A stretch of DNA of 64,000 nt, taken from NCBI RefSeq assembly GCF_001039355.2, contig NW_019775058.1, positions 260,162 to 324,161 of the forward strand, in the 5' to 3' direction. The DNA is from Lingula anatina. Taxonomy: Eukaryota; Brachiopoda; Lingulata; Lingulida; Lingulidae. This document shows, piece after piece, positions 1 to 20,859 of the stretch (position 1 is its first letter; each line of letters opens with the position of its first letter). A program made the position numbers and the translations under genes. Below the pieces are notes generated by a model. It had not been told where the DNA came from, did not search any database, and was given only the letters and a program-made list of their open reading frames with translations.

Positions 1-616
<616 letters not shown>

Positions 617-641
617 TAGTTCACCAATTTCATTCTTATCT

Positions 642-1799
642 NAAGGGTATTTTTGATGTGATACTAAAGAGCGGAATGTAGCACAACCTTGAGCAGAATT
701 GAATCAAGAGCTGATTTGAAATGACTGTTGTTCTGCCACATCATTCTGGCTTTACTGGATAGATGCCCAGAGAGACATGTCAAATTGAGTTCATGATACT
801 TATGAGTGTGCTACATAGTATAGATACAACATTGCCAACATGTGAGTAATAAAAATAGTTGTCTAATGAGCAACAGGTTGACCCCTTCTGGAAAACTGCA
901 GCTTAATTGAAATTATCACCGTCTGCAATCCAAATTAAACATTAATTTCCATAAAAAGTTAGCTTGCAGTTTTTTTGTTGCTTGTTAAAATAGCACTAGG
1001 TGAAAAGATTTATCAGAAACTGTTGAAACTCAGCTCACATTGAATTGCAGACTCGTAAGAGAACTTATTATTATTTCATTATAGTTTATTTAAGTAAGTT
1101 AATAATAATTGAAAAAGCATGATGGTATATCCAAAGAAATTTTAGAGGAGTGAAAATAATATCCAAATACTCCCTTGATTATAAGATAAAGAAATTTTTC
1201 AGGTCTGGATGCATTTTATTGATTTATTGAGATTTATTGAATATTAATAAAGTTGAGCAATAATGGTGGCTTTTAAAAGATAAATTCCAGTAGAATTTTC
1301 ACATTCAGACCTCTTATATCAAGGATTATTATTGAACACATAATAAGTAATTGTTAGGAATTAAATATAAATTTTACAAAACAGGTTTTGAAAAGTGCCA
1401 TTGTTAAGCTTGTAGTTGTATATGGATTCAGAACCCTAAACCGCATGGTTGGTCTCAGCCTAATGGATTATTTGATTGTTTCTGTGGCATGTACTACAGC
1501 AGCATGGAGTATTGATCTGGGAGGCAGCTAATCACTTTACTGGAACTAATAGCAGCATACTGCTATTTACACCCCTGGATGTACATTTCAAAGAGCATAA
1601 GATATGCTGTCTCTCATTACTACATGGGATGTTTATCTTTTTCCAATTTGATATTCTAGCTTTTGACTTTGCACTGGCTGTTTTTAGCCAGTACAGGTAC
1701 TAGTTAGATCTGTGTTAAAGTGGCTGCCTCACATTATGTTGCTTATAGCGTTCATCTTATCTTAACTTTTCATTAAAGGTGATGTTTCTCTCTTTCCTC

Positions 1800-1837
<38 letters not shown>

Positions 1838-2007
1838 ATATCAAGAAGCCCATTTGAAAATTGCGATATAAATATCAATTCTAAAGTGATTGTTCTTGTA
1901 GGCGAGTTACAAGGACATGTTCAAAGTTCAAATATTTTGTCTTATGATTATAAAGTGATAAAGGTAAAGAGATGGATAGTAAATCCTCATGGCATTTATG
2001 TTTTCAG
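642..2007. other. Non-coding stretch left of the USP gene
   Basis: No exon recognised. It begins at a single N (642) and holds a (TC)n run at about 1802-1834. The missing first exon(s) of the USP gene were looked for here and not found; the stretch is probably intron. Confidence 0.5.
1802..1834. repeat. (TC)n microsatellite
   Basis: About 16 uninterrupted TC dinucleotides inside probable USP intron sequence. Confidence 0.9.
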
Positions 2008-10771
<8,764 letters not shown>

Positions 10772-12476
10772 AGACAGTTGCTATAGCTACGTGTTATAGC
10801 TGCGTAGTTGCAGGGAGGGTAACAGCTTTATCACGGCCCACTACATGTATGACCCAAGATTTTTTTTTCTTCCATAATGAAAGTGTGAGCAATCAGAGAG
10901 ACAGCAGTTATAGATATGAATAATATATAAATCAAAATACATTTATTGATGGTGACAAGAATTTAGTGGTGGAAGAAGGAAATAAATGTGCAAGAATGGA
11001 GATTCAAGTAACACGGAGATGTTTTATGGACATGCAAGACACCCATGGAAAGCATGGTCATCTCCCATCTCTATAAAGGCATAATTACAGATTAGATGAA
11101 AAAATGTTCATGTGAGAACATGGATTACAGTTTATATAATGTGTTAGATTTCAGTTGAAAAGAATATTCCATACTGTACAAGACAATACTAACTGGAGGA
11201 TAACCTGTAGTGAATTTTATGGATTATTTTCATTGTAATGATTATTCCCAATAGAGATACATGGATGCACAGTTGAATACTAAAACTAACAATTATAATT
11301 TTAAGGTGGACAAGGTAGCTATCATCGAAGGCACTGCTATGAATTTTTGATGGTGTTCTACATAATGTATCACACACATTTTATATCACTCTGTATGCAT
11401 ATTTATAGACACACTGGTTGTTCCAAGAGCGAGATCTGTCAATTAATGGCATTGATACATGTATGAATGGATCCATTTTCAGAAGGCAGTAGTACCAGTG
11501 TTGACACCATAAGCAACATGTTCGATTATAAAAACAACATTTTCATTTGAGTTAGATCTCTGTTGGCTTCGTGGTTGACATAGTCTTCAGGTCCAGCTGA
11601 ATGTTAATTTCTACTGCATATATTATAGGTGAGATACTCTTACTGTCAAGTAGTACGTGAACACAGGTGAAAAGTGGAGATTAGTCACACCCTAGATTGC
11701 CCAACGTCTCATGAATGATCGTAAAATCCACCGTGATTCACCCTTATTAGAAAAGTTAATTCCAGTTCATGCAGATTCTCACAAAAATTTTTTTGTCAGT
11801 TTTGGATGATCCCCATTTATTTCTGACATTGATTTGAAACTATTCCTCAGGCACACATCAGGGTCTCATCCTATCAGTTTTCCCCGCCTAAATGCAACAA
11901 CCACAGGGTAAATTGGAACTGCAAAAGCCTCTTTCAGAGACTTCCTGTTTTCTTTGTCATGAATTTCAGAGTTAAAAAATGCCCAGGTGAGACCCTTGGT
12001 CACTTTTTGACCGGTGGTCAAAATTTAAAGGATTCATGATATGCCACTTAAAGCCTTTTGTTGGAAATTCAAAGATGAAATTTTATAAATCTGTCAAGCT
12101 ATCGTTTTTAGTGTTTATTTTTCAACTTAAATGGCCGTTTTCATTTTGATAAATAGAATTGAATTTACCATACAGAAATGTATATTGCGCAAGAGAATGG
12201 TGGATTATTCTGGAGTGTATAAAATGCTGAAATTCCCATGAAGTTTTATGTATTCAAATTATTATGTCTTAGAAATGAAAGGAATTTTAAAATGCATAGC
12301 TTGCTGTGAGTTGGTTGCTGGCAATTAACAGTACTTTTTTTGTGTTTGTGGCAGAGGAGATACTATATACTATTAATTGATTTGGAGTTATTTAGGTGTA
12401 AACAAAGTGTTTCTTTTCGTTCTTTTGCGATTTTCCAAACACTGCCCATTGTGGTTACTATTATAGAGGCGCGCTC

Positions 12477-12533
12477 CCCCCCCCCCCCCCGCACACATAC
12501 ATACATACATACATACATACATACATACATACG
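12477..12533. repeat. Poly-C plus (CATA)n microsatellite
   Basis: A run of about 14 C followed by about nine ACAT units, inside the presumed USP 3' UTR. Confidence 0.9.
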
Positions 12534-12872
12534 TACACTGTCACTCTTGTATGAGCCCCCTTTCTTTACATATTTGTAACGTAATATTTATATTTAAACA
12601 GACTACATTTGCATGTGTGGAGCCTATGCAACTTGTTGTACAATTGTTAACAGTTAACCTGAGTACAGTATGTTAACATTTTTAAATACTGAAAGACTAT
12701 CAAGCATGGTTTTGTACTGAATGGTAAGAGTAACCTGTGGTATTTATAATATTCAATGTAGTACAATGTATTACACTATACAGCTACAACTAGTACCTTA
12801 TGTATTTGGTCATATTGTTGTACGTTACATTATTTCTGTTCATGTTGTTTAAACACATAATTTTCAAGGAAA

Positions 12873-12878
12873 AATAAA
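12873..12878 (+). promoter_or_regulatory. Polyadenylation signal AATAAA, USP gene
   Basis: Canonical hexamer followed by a short GT/T-rich stretch; first convincing signal downstream of the USP stop. Confidence 0.55.
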
Positions 12879-12954
12879 GTTTGAAACTTATAAATCATAA
12901 CTTGGTGTGGCTGGATTATTATAAATATTGCTGATAAATAATGTGTTAATCTTA

Positions 12955-13125
12955 GTATAAGGTCACATTTATACACCCTGAGTTTGAGGGGTCACTTGAA
13001 ATGTTTCCACTTCAGGTCACATACATACACCCTGAGTTTGAGGGGTTACTGGAAACGTTTCCAATTCAGAAGGTCACATTTATACACCCAGAGTTTGAAG
13101 GGTAACTAGAACTTTTTTTTCAGTT
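12955..13125. repeat. Tandem repeat, unit about 60 bp, three copies
   Basis: The unit contains AGGTCACATTTATACACCC, then TGAGTTTGAGGGGT and a GTTTCCA-like tail. It recurs at about 12960, 13015 and 13073 with a few differences. Confidence 0.8.
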
Positions 13126-14767
13126 CAGCAACAGAGCATGTCATTGATTCAGAGGAGAGGTTAATGTGTTTGGTGAAACTCGGGATGTATTTACATTAAA
13201 GATAGAACCACCCTCCTCAGTGTTTTTGCTCTGCATGATCAGGTTTAGCTAACTCGCCATCATAAATGAGGATGTCAAAAACTCAAAAGACTAATTGAAA
13301 GAAAATATTTACATATCCTCCATTTGAGCCTAGGACTTCAGCAGGCGATGTTTCCATCGGAGGATTATTTTTTTGTAGAATTTTGCATTTCTGGGGTATT
13401 TTCACACCAGATTTGCCAGATACATAGCAAGCGCAACAAATAACTCACTGACTGAAAGTTTTGATAACGCACATCTCAAATCAAATGCCAGTACATTACG
13501 AGTGCCAAGGGTAAGTGTCGGCACGTTTCTTTATTTTCGGTGCCAATTTTTTAACATTTTGCAAAAATAACTACATTGGGTGCTGACATTCTCATCACAT
13601 AAGGAAAACGACTTTTTTTTTTTTTTTTTACACCAAGTTATTTAGCAGCCAGGGCAATTATTAATTTACTCTTCAGTCGCTTTTGGGGTACTGAAAAAAA
13701 AAAGATTGTTGTACCGTAAAATTTTGAACAGATTTAGCCTGTGTAGTATTGAATGATAGAAATATGCAATGGATGATATGGTCTTTTAATTATCCTTTGC
13801 CGATAAAGGGTTTGTAAGTTGATGAACTTGGTCAAAATGTTTAAAAAAAAGAGATCATTACTACTGTTGTAGTTTTATAATAACCGGTGAAAATGGATAT
13901 CAATTCAAATGCTGATAATCTTACAAAGGAAGGGTCCAAACTAAGAGAGAGAGAAAGAGGGGGTTCGGGTTAGTATATACCCAGTACGTATATTCTCCCA
14001 ATGACGGCATACTATATTTTTTCTTTCTAACTACAGTTCGCGAGTTAAAAAGTAAATTCTGTTAATTCTGCCATTTAAAAATAGTGGGACGGTAGGCGCC
14101 TTTATTTCTTATTCCTTCATTCGTATTTTATTCATTTCCATTTCTATTATCATTATCCAATTATTTATTGTTTTGACAACAAAGAATATGGTCATTCGCA
14201 AACGTATTTTGCGATTAACTAGTCATAATTTGATAACACAATACCCGCATTGCAGTTATTGAAAAATATACTTAACATTGCGCATGACTTATTTGTCTGT
14301 AAGTTATGCGTGTGATTTTCTTAATCTATCGAGCCGGTCGCGTAGACACAGCCATTCTGTAAATAAAAACTCTTTGGATCAATAGTAGTGCTTAATCGAT
14401 AAAGAGCTTAGTGTAATAAAATTCAGGGGGTGGTCGGGCTTATGTGCGATGAGTTTGCAATGAGGCAAAAATATTTTTTTATATATAATCCACGATATGA
14501 GAGAGATAAAGATTTGGTAGAAATATGATAAGCTTTGATATAATTGAGAATTAAGCTCAGAATTTCCAAAAAAATTTGTTTCTTTTTTCATTCGTATAGT
14601 TGCCCCAGTCCTCCCCCCAAAATAAAAGGCCACGCAGTGGAGAGAAATGCGACCAGCGGTTTATTTTTAGCAACGCAGAGACAATTTCTTACCTGCAATA
14701 AGGCATTCTTTAAAGCTGTAGATTGAATATTATTTTCTTTCAGAAAAGAAATTAAAGTTGAACCAAA
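13126..14767. other. Intergenic region between USP and SSUH2
   Basis: No coding or RNA gene recognised. It should contain the SSUH2 promoter and 5' UTR, but I see no clear TATA box at a sensible distance. Confidence 0.5.
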
Positions 14768-17476
14768 ATGTATCAAGGTAAGCACAATATTTTTTACCTC
14801 TGTTGCTAAGAGTACATATAAGACCCAGGTCGGCAGTCACCTCAATCTTTGAAGAGATCTTGCCAGAGGATAATGTAGTAAAGGTGTTTTAGCATGGTGC
14901 TGATAAACTTAAGTACACCTACTGGACAATAAACATATGTTGGCAAGCTCTACCAGTACAGTACGCCGACCTTCTACACCAGTGGTCTATGTGAGCTTTC
15001 ATTTGTTGAGACTGCATGTTTTATAATGGAAGTATATCGTGGTTATACTATTACTTCTATGGTTCTATCAAGGGCATCACAGTAAGATTAGTTGTCCATT
15101 ATGGTGACAGGCTGATTACCTCTGATTTCCACCAAATTAGGGTTTTCCGTCACAAGCAGTGCATGCATGTGGCAGGGGTTACATGGGGGGGGGGGCGTTT
15201 GGAGTATTCGAACAAGTCTTGGAACCAATATAAATTACTCCATAACATATTGTGACCACCTGAAACACCTAGAATGGGAGAACTTATGAGAATATTAATT
15301 ATAACATTAACAGAAAAATCTTTAAAGTGGTTTTAACAGAGATGTTACTTTTTTTCCATAGAACAACAACAGCAAGGATATGGGGGTCCACCCCCTGGGC
15401 AAGGATATGGGGGTCCACCCCCAGGGCAGGGATATGGGGGTCCACCCCCAGGTCAAGGATATGGGGGTCCACCCCCTGGTCAAGGATATGGGGGTCCACC
15501 CCCAGGGCAGGGAATGCCTCCACAGCAAGGATTTCCACCCCAGGGACAAGTTCCTGGAGCACCTGGTCAGCCAGCTCCAACACGTAAGTTATTAACCTGA
15601 AAAAATATTATGTGCATTTTATTTTTATTTCTGTTTTTGTTTCTGTTTTTTGTCTCTGTTCCAGTTTTTTAACATCATTTTTTTTGTTCTGTTCTCTACA
15701 CCTAAGCTTGTCCAATTTAGTTGGTATGAAAAACTTACTACTGTAGAAAAATTTAGTCTCCAAAAGGAAATTAAGTGACTTTTTGCACACCTCTGTTCAT
15801 TAATTGACTCAAATGTGAAATGTTTGGCTGTTTCTTTTATTCAATATCATGTCTGTCAATCGTGAAGCATTTTAAAAATCTTTATATCTATGTTAAGCTT
15901 GAAGCATTTAAAAAAAATTGTATGTTCATGCCCATTCACCTACCCAAAACTTCCATTTATCTAAATCATATTTTTTGGTAAAATATTTATGTACATGTAT
16001 AAATTTTATCTTTTCAGAATGGCAGGCTGGACAGGGAGGCCCATTCACACCTGATGACAGTGATGACGATGAGAGACCAGGTCCAGCTCCCCCAGTACCA
16101 ACTAATCAGTTTGAGTTCTACTCAAATGTTGGGAATGAAAGTAAGACTTGTTTTGTTTTTTGTGATCTTTAATTTCCTTTTTCCATAACTCTTTTAATTT
16201 TTTTTTTACGCTTTCTTTCTGACTTTTCCTCTAAAAGTTAGATAGTTATATACATAGTTCTCTTTATTGTATTTGAATAGTTTGGCTTTCTTATTTGGAT
16301 TGGTTAAATACAAAGTAAAAATATTAATATGATTTTCATATGACTATTGGTACTTATAGACATGTATATTGACAAGGAGCAGGTTCTTATATTGATAATT
16401 ATTCAAACAGTATTTTCAGAGGTGAACATCACTTAACCATTTACTTAAAAATGAAGCCCTTCTTTTGTATCAGAATAACTTAATGTTTCGAATTCAGCTT
16501 AATGCTTGACTTTGAAACAATTTAACTCTTTAAATAAATTTTTTCCATTTTAATTGTTTTTCCAGCTAACCCACTAGCCCTTCCTCCTCCAGCTCCTCTG
16601 CCGTATCCACCTCAAGGAGAGCCTCCCGCAATGAACTTCAGCCAGTAAACTTTATATTATATTATATTATATTATATTATATTTAAATAATTTTGTTGTT
16701 GCCGAGCCCCAACCCTTTAATTAAATGATATATAGAGATGTAGATATAGACACTGTTTCTTAGAAAGTTTAAATTTAGTTGTTAATAGTAGCTCAGTTTG
16801 GTCATTATCAGATTTTCATTTTGTAGATTTTACATGAAGGTTCAAAGAATTAAGTTTTGAGTTGACACATATATAAATATAAGAAAGATCCAGCATAAGA
16901 CTTGTTTTTTACTGAATCATTTTGGTTGATTTGATAACAGTTCCAGGAATATAAAAGAGAGGTGTAAATTAGACAATCAAGCCTGTTTGACTCAAAATGA
17001 TTTGAGAAAAAAATAGGATATCAAAGTCGGGGTTCAAAAACATTAATTAAGATTGTTGACTAGAACTGTGTTATTGAAGAAAAACATTAGATAAGAGACT
17101 GGCATTGACTATAAATATGCTTTATAAATCATTTCAGAGCTGCTATGATCAGTGAGGAGCAAGCAAGGGACGCCATGCTTAATTTTGTCGCTGAGCATTG
17201 CTGTTATGGCAGTGCTCCTGCAAAAGAAATGGTGATCACCAAGATATCCCCCTCAGCTGCTCTGCATGTGAGTAAAATTGTATAAAAACCAAAAAAGAAA
17301 ATATCTTAAAATTAGTATTTAGCTACCACACCTGTTGGTATCATATGACACATCCCCACTACCAAGAATGGGGAGCTAGACATTCTATACCTATGCAGTG
17401 AGATCTTAGGATTTGTAGAATGTTGTATTGGAGACACTCTGTAGTGATATTACTCACTTGGATTTAATTTAAAAAT

Positions 17477-17511
<35 letters not shown>

Positions 17512-20500
17512 TTGCTGTTTTTCAAAATTTTAATAAAGGCCTTTTTCATTTGCCAATGTATGAATCTTTTTTATACCAGCCACATAGATGTTTAAAAAGT
17601 CTTGAAAAAATAGTAACTCATTATTCATATTTTCTCCCCAGTACACCTTAAACACCTTCACAGAGGGCCGTGAGACCTTCCATGCCTTCGAACCATTCAG
17701 GGGTCAACATATAGATGGGCCTCATTACGGCCAGCCTCCCATGCCTTGGCAGGTACCCTGTGAACCTGATGGCATGTTCAACACACACACCAAGCATCTG
17801 AAAGTACCGCATACCTCAGATATTATTGTAAGTAGGAGGTGTTACATTGTCTTTTTTTTTAAATTAGGCCACACTTTTTTATTTTTATGGATGACATCCT
17901 CTGGGTACCCCAAAATCGGTGCGAGAGGGCGAAAAAAAAAAAACGGTCCAAAAAAAAAATACTGCTTAAGTAAAGGAATGCTGTCAGTACACAGCTGGAA
18001 ACACAAATTTTACCACAGAAACACGTATCAAACTAACAATATGTCTTTATCCATGCTCTCAAAATATTAAAGCATTGTGAATACTTCGTAGAAATGTACA
18101 AAAAAAGTCATGAATAGATATACTTTTTATTACAAAATCTATTAAGGTTATTTCATGCATTTTGTTGGTATAGCAATCAATAAAACAAATATCAAACAAA
18201 CAGTGTGTCTTTATTCGTATTCTCAGAATATTAAAGCATTTTGAACACTTCACAGAAATGTTTAAAAAAATGATGCAAAGATATGCTTAATACTACCAAA
18301 TCNTTTTTTTTTTTTTTTTCGGATAACGGGCGAAAATCGGTGCGCGCGCAGGATGTCAGCCATAAAATTAAATAAGTGTGGCCTTAATACAATCAGTATG
18401 ATTTGAAGAATTTTTATTATTCATATTGATCAGCACATTGTTCATTGTTAGGAAAACATTGATTAAATGTTGATTTTTTTTAATTAATAAGAAACAGTTG
18501 GTGTACTTGTATGACAATAAGCAATTTAAAACAATGATCAATTCCATTTTCATTTGTTAAATTAATATGGTAAATGATGAAAATAATAAAGATAGTTTGA
18601 AATGAGAATTGAAGACTAAGACTTTGACACATTAGATGTTAATATGAAGCAATGCAATATATATACAGCATTATTACAACTTTTATTGATGTTATCCAAC
18701 AAAGAGTTAACTTTTATTTCTGTCATCATGGATCATGATTATGAAAAACAGGAGCAATCATGTATAGTGTTTATTTTTTTCATCATCCATTCAGTCACTC
18801 CCCTTATAAAAGATCATAATTAAAGAAAATAAGGACAAATTTTCATTATATTTAATGTGATATTTATTTTTTCATCAGTCACTCATTTTATTTCAGATCT
18901 CAATTATAGAAAACAAGACCTAATTAAAATGTGTATTACAAAATGTTTAATTTTTTGCCAGCCCTGCTTTCGCTGTAAGCACCGTGGATGGGTAACCTGT
19001 TCTAGATGCCATGGCTCGGGGCGGGTGAGATGTACCGCGTGTGGTGGAGATGGCCGTAGAACAGTGCACAGAGAAGGACACAGTTTTCAGGAGCCTTGTC
19101 ATTCATGTGGAGGAGATGGCAGGCGTTGGTAAGTTGGGGGGGAGCAGTGTCAGGGGGGATTCGGGGGGGGGGGGGNNNNNNNNNNNNNNNNNNNNNNNNN
19201 NNNNNNNNNNNNNNNNNNNNNNNNNNNNNNNNNNNNNNNNNNNNNNNNNNNNNNNNNNGGGCAAAGGTGTTTTAATAGTGAACTCTGAAACTGAGGGTAA
19301 TGGGTGTGAGTTTATATAGAGGTAATTCATGTAAGAAGGAAGACAAATGTGAAAAAAATAGGAGTGAAGGCCGGGTTGGGGGAAGACACATGGTTAACTG
19401 CATGACTGATAAGCACTGTAAAAAATGGAACAAGCCTGTTTGTTTGATAGTGCACTGGGATCTTGGAGCACTCTGAGTTTCAGAGATTACCAGGAATGGT
19501 AGAAACATGCTGATAGTGGAAGATATTTTCTCATGATGGGGTTGAGGGAATTTCTTAAGCATAGATAAAGTAGTCTTTATAGACTAAGTGGTGAGTACAT
19601 TTTTAGGAAGCTGAAAAAGATTGAATCTCTTTCCTCTGAAAAATGGTTCAGAAATAATTTTTAGCTCACAAAAAAGCACTTTATTATGACAAAATGTCAC
19701 ATTACACTTGCCAAGATATACTAAGAATGCAGATAGAAAATTGTTTTGTTTTTACATAATTCCAGCTGCTTCCACTGTGGTGGGGATGGGAGAGTGACTT
19801 GTAAAAGGTGTGATGGCTACAGAGATCTGGAGCGCTACATCAAACTGGCTGTCAAGTTGTGAGTATTTATCAACAGGAATTAAATATCATAAAACATATT
19901 TTATTAAAAACTGACCACGTTTTTGCTTCAAAAAAAAAATAATACAAATTAAATGAATAAATAAAATAGAACTAAAAGATTAATAATAATGCAATTTTAA
20001 TTTTTTTGTATCATTTAATGTAGTACTAACCATGTGGAGGATTACATTTTGGAGGAGACAGACATGCCTGATACACTGGTTCGTGATGCAGTAGGAATTG
20101 GAATCTTTGAGCAAACTATGTTGCAGGTAGTATAGAGGCACATGTCTACTGAGTTTCCCCTTTACCTTAATTCTTCTCTCTCGATCTCTCCCAGTCTCTA
20201 TCGCTCTGATTTCCCTCCTGAAATCATATCCACATGGCCTTGTCCACTTCTGGTTACTCTGTATGGTTCTGCTTGTATAATAGTTCATGATGACAAACTT
20301 AATTCAGAACTCCGTGTCTAGTATTCTTAAATGTAAGTAATTCACGATTTCTCCAATTTCAGGTGTGGCCAATAACGGGGTACCCCGTCCCTCAGATCAA
20401 CATAGCTTCAGGACAGCTTGTCCAGAAACACAGTCAAGCATTTCCAAGTGAACGCCAACTCCAACAGGTATACAGTAGTACTGTAGTAATACTAAATATA

Positions 20501-20859
20501 CAAAATAAAGGGTATTTTTTTTTGTTTTTTTTCTTTGGATTTACAAATATTCCCTGTTGTAAAATTTCAATTGAAAATTTGCAATATATTTACACTGTTT
20601 CAAAACTGACCCAAGTTGTCACAACATCTCTGTATACCTCTGCTTATAACAAGAATCATCAACATGAACATTCCAGGTATAAATTAATAACCCAAGGTTC
20701 AATATCTTTTAGAAACACAATTTGAGAGCAGTACCAGTGTCAGAGGTCAACTACACATGGAAGGAGGTCAACACACGTTTCTGGGTGTATGGCAATGACC
20801 GTCAGGTGTACGCTCCAGATTACCCACAACAATGCTGCTGGGGGTGCGAGATTCTGTAA
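14768..20859 (+). CDS. SSUH2: SSUH2 homologue (ssu-2-like protein with DnaJ-type zinc finger)
   Basis: Coding exons: 14768-14777, 15362-15583, 16018-16140, 16566-16644, 17138-17267, 17642-17827, 18962-19128, 19766-19858, 20024-20126, 20363-20467, 20713-20859; all phases agree, giving 454 residues. The start is the first ATG (Met-Tyr-Gln) before a gtaagc donor. Residues about 4-55 are Gln/Gly/Pro-rich with five copies of the nonapeptide GQGYGGPPP; then a Pro-rich stretch with DDSDDDE. The core follows: ISEEQARDAMLNFV, FEPFRG and the WQVPCEP region. A DnaJ-type cysteine cluster comes next (CFRC, CSRC, CTAC, CHSC, CFHC, CKRC, mostly followed by xGxG). The C-terminal part (VWPITGYPVPQINIASG … YAPDYPQQCCWGCEIL) matches the family. 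The vertebrate relative is linked to tooth formation and the worm gene is a suppressor; the biochemical role is unknown and a chaperone-like one is only suggested by the zinc finger. The final four residues, CEIL, resemble a CaaX box. Confidence 0.88.
15367..15517 (+). repeat. In-frame 27-bp coding repeat (GQGYGGPPP x5)
   Basis: Five near-identical 27-bp units inside the second SSUH2 coding exon. Base differences between units are mainly at third positions, so the peptide repeat is kept exactly. Confidence 0.92.
16654..16682. repeat. (TTATA)n microsatellite
   Basis: About six TTATA units in an SSUH2 intron, directly after the exon ending at 16644. Confidence 0.85.
17480..17508. repeat. (CA)n microsatellite
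   Basis: About 14 CA dinucleotides in an SSUH2 intron. Confidence 0.9.
17864..18386. mobile_element. Inverted-repeat element (MITE-like) in an SSUH2 intron
   Basis: The left end begins TTAGGCCACACTT, followed by TTTTATGGATGACATCCTC and AAAATCGGTGCG. The right end read on the other strand gives TTAAGGCCACACTT, TTTTATGGCTGACATCCTG and GCGCACCGATTTTCGCC. The terminal inverted repeat is thus about 60-70 bp. The inside holds two diverged direct copies of about 140-175 bp (each with TCAGAATATTAAAGCATT or a close relative), a poly-A run near the left arm and a poly-T run near the right arm. There is no coding capacity. A single N at 18303 interrupts it. Non-autonomous DNA transposon is the best reading; the family is unknown. 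Confidence 0.75.
19176..19258. other. Assembly gap (83 N) in an SSUH2 intron
   Basis: The N run follows a poly-G stretch that probably stopped sequencing. It lies between exons 18962-19128 and 19766-19858, whose phases join, so no exon needs to be missing. Confidence 0.95.

Larger units (their letters stand above)
10772..12895 (+). other. Long 3' untranslated region of the USP gene
   Basis: No coding exon is seen between the USP stop and the AATAAA at 12873. The sequence is AT-rich with a poly-C run and (CATA)n repeat at about 12477-12533. About 2.1 kb is long but plausible for a 3' UTR; the end is inferred from the signal only. Confidence 0.55.

Noticed and set aside
15299-15583. 94-codon minus-strand ORF with VDPHILDQG repeats
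   Set aside because: Antisense shadow of the SSUH2 repeat exon, whose splice sites and family match are clear.
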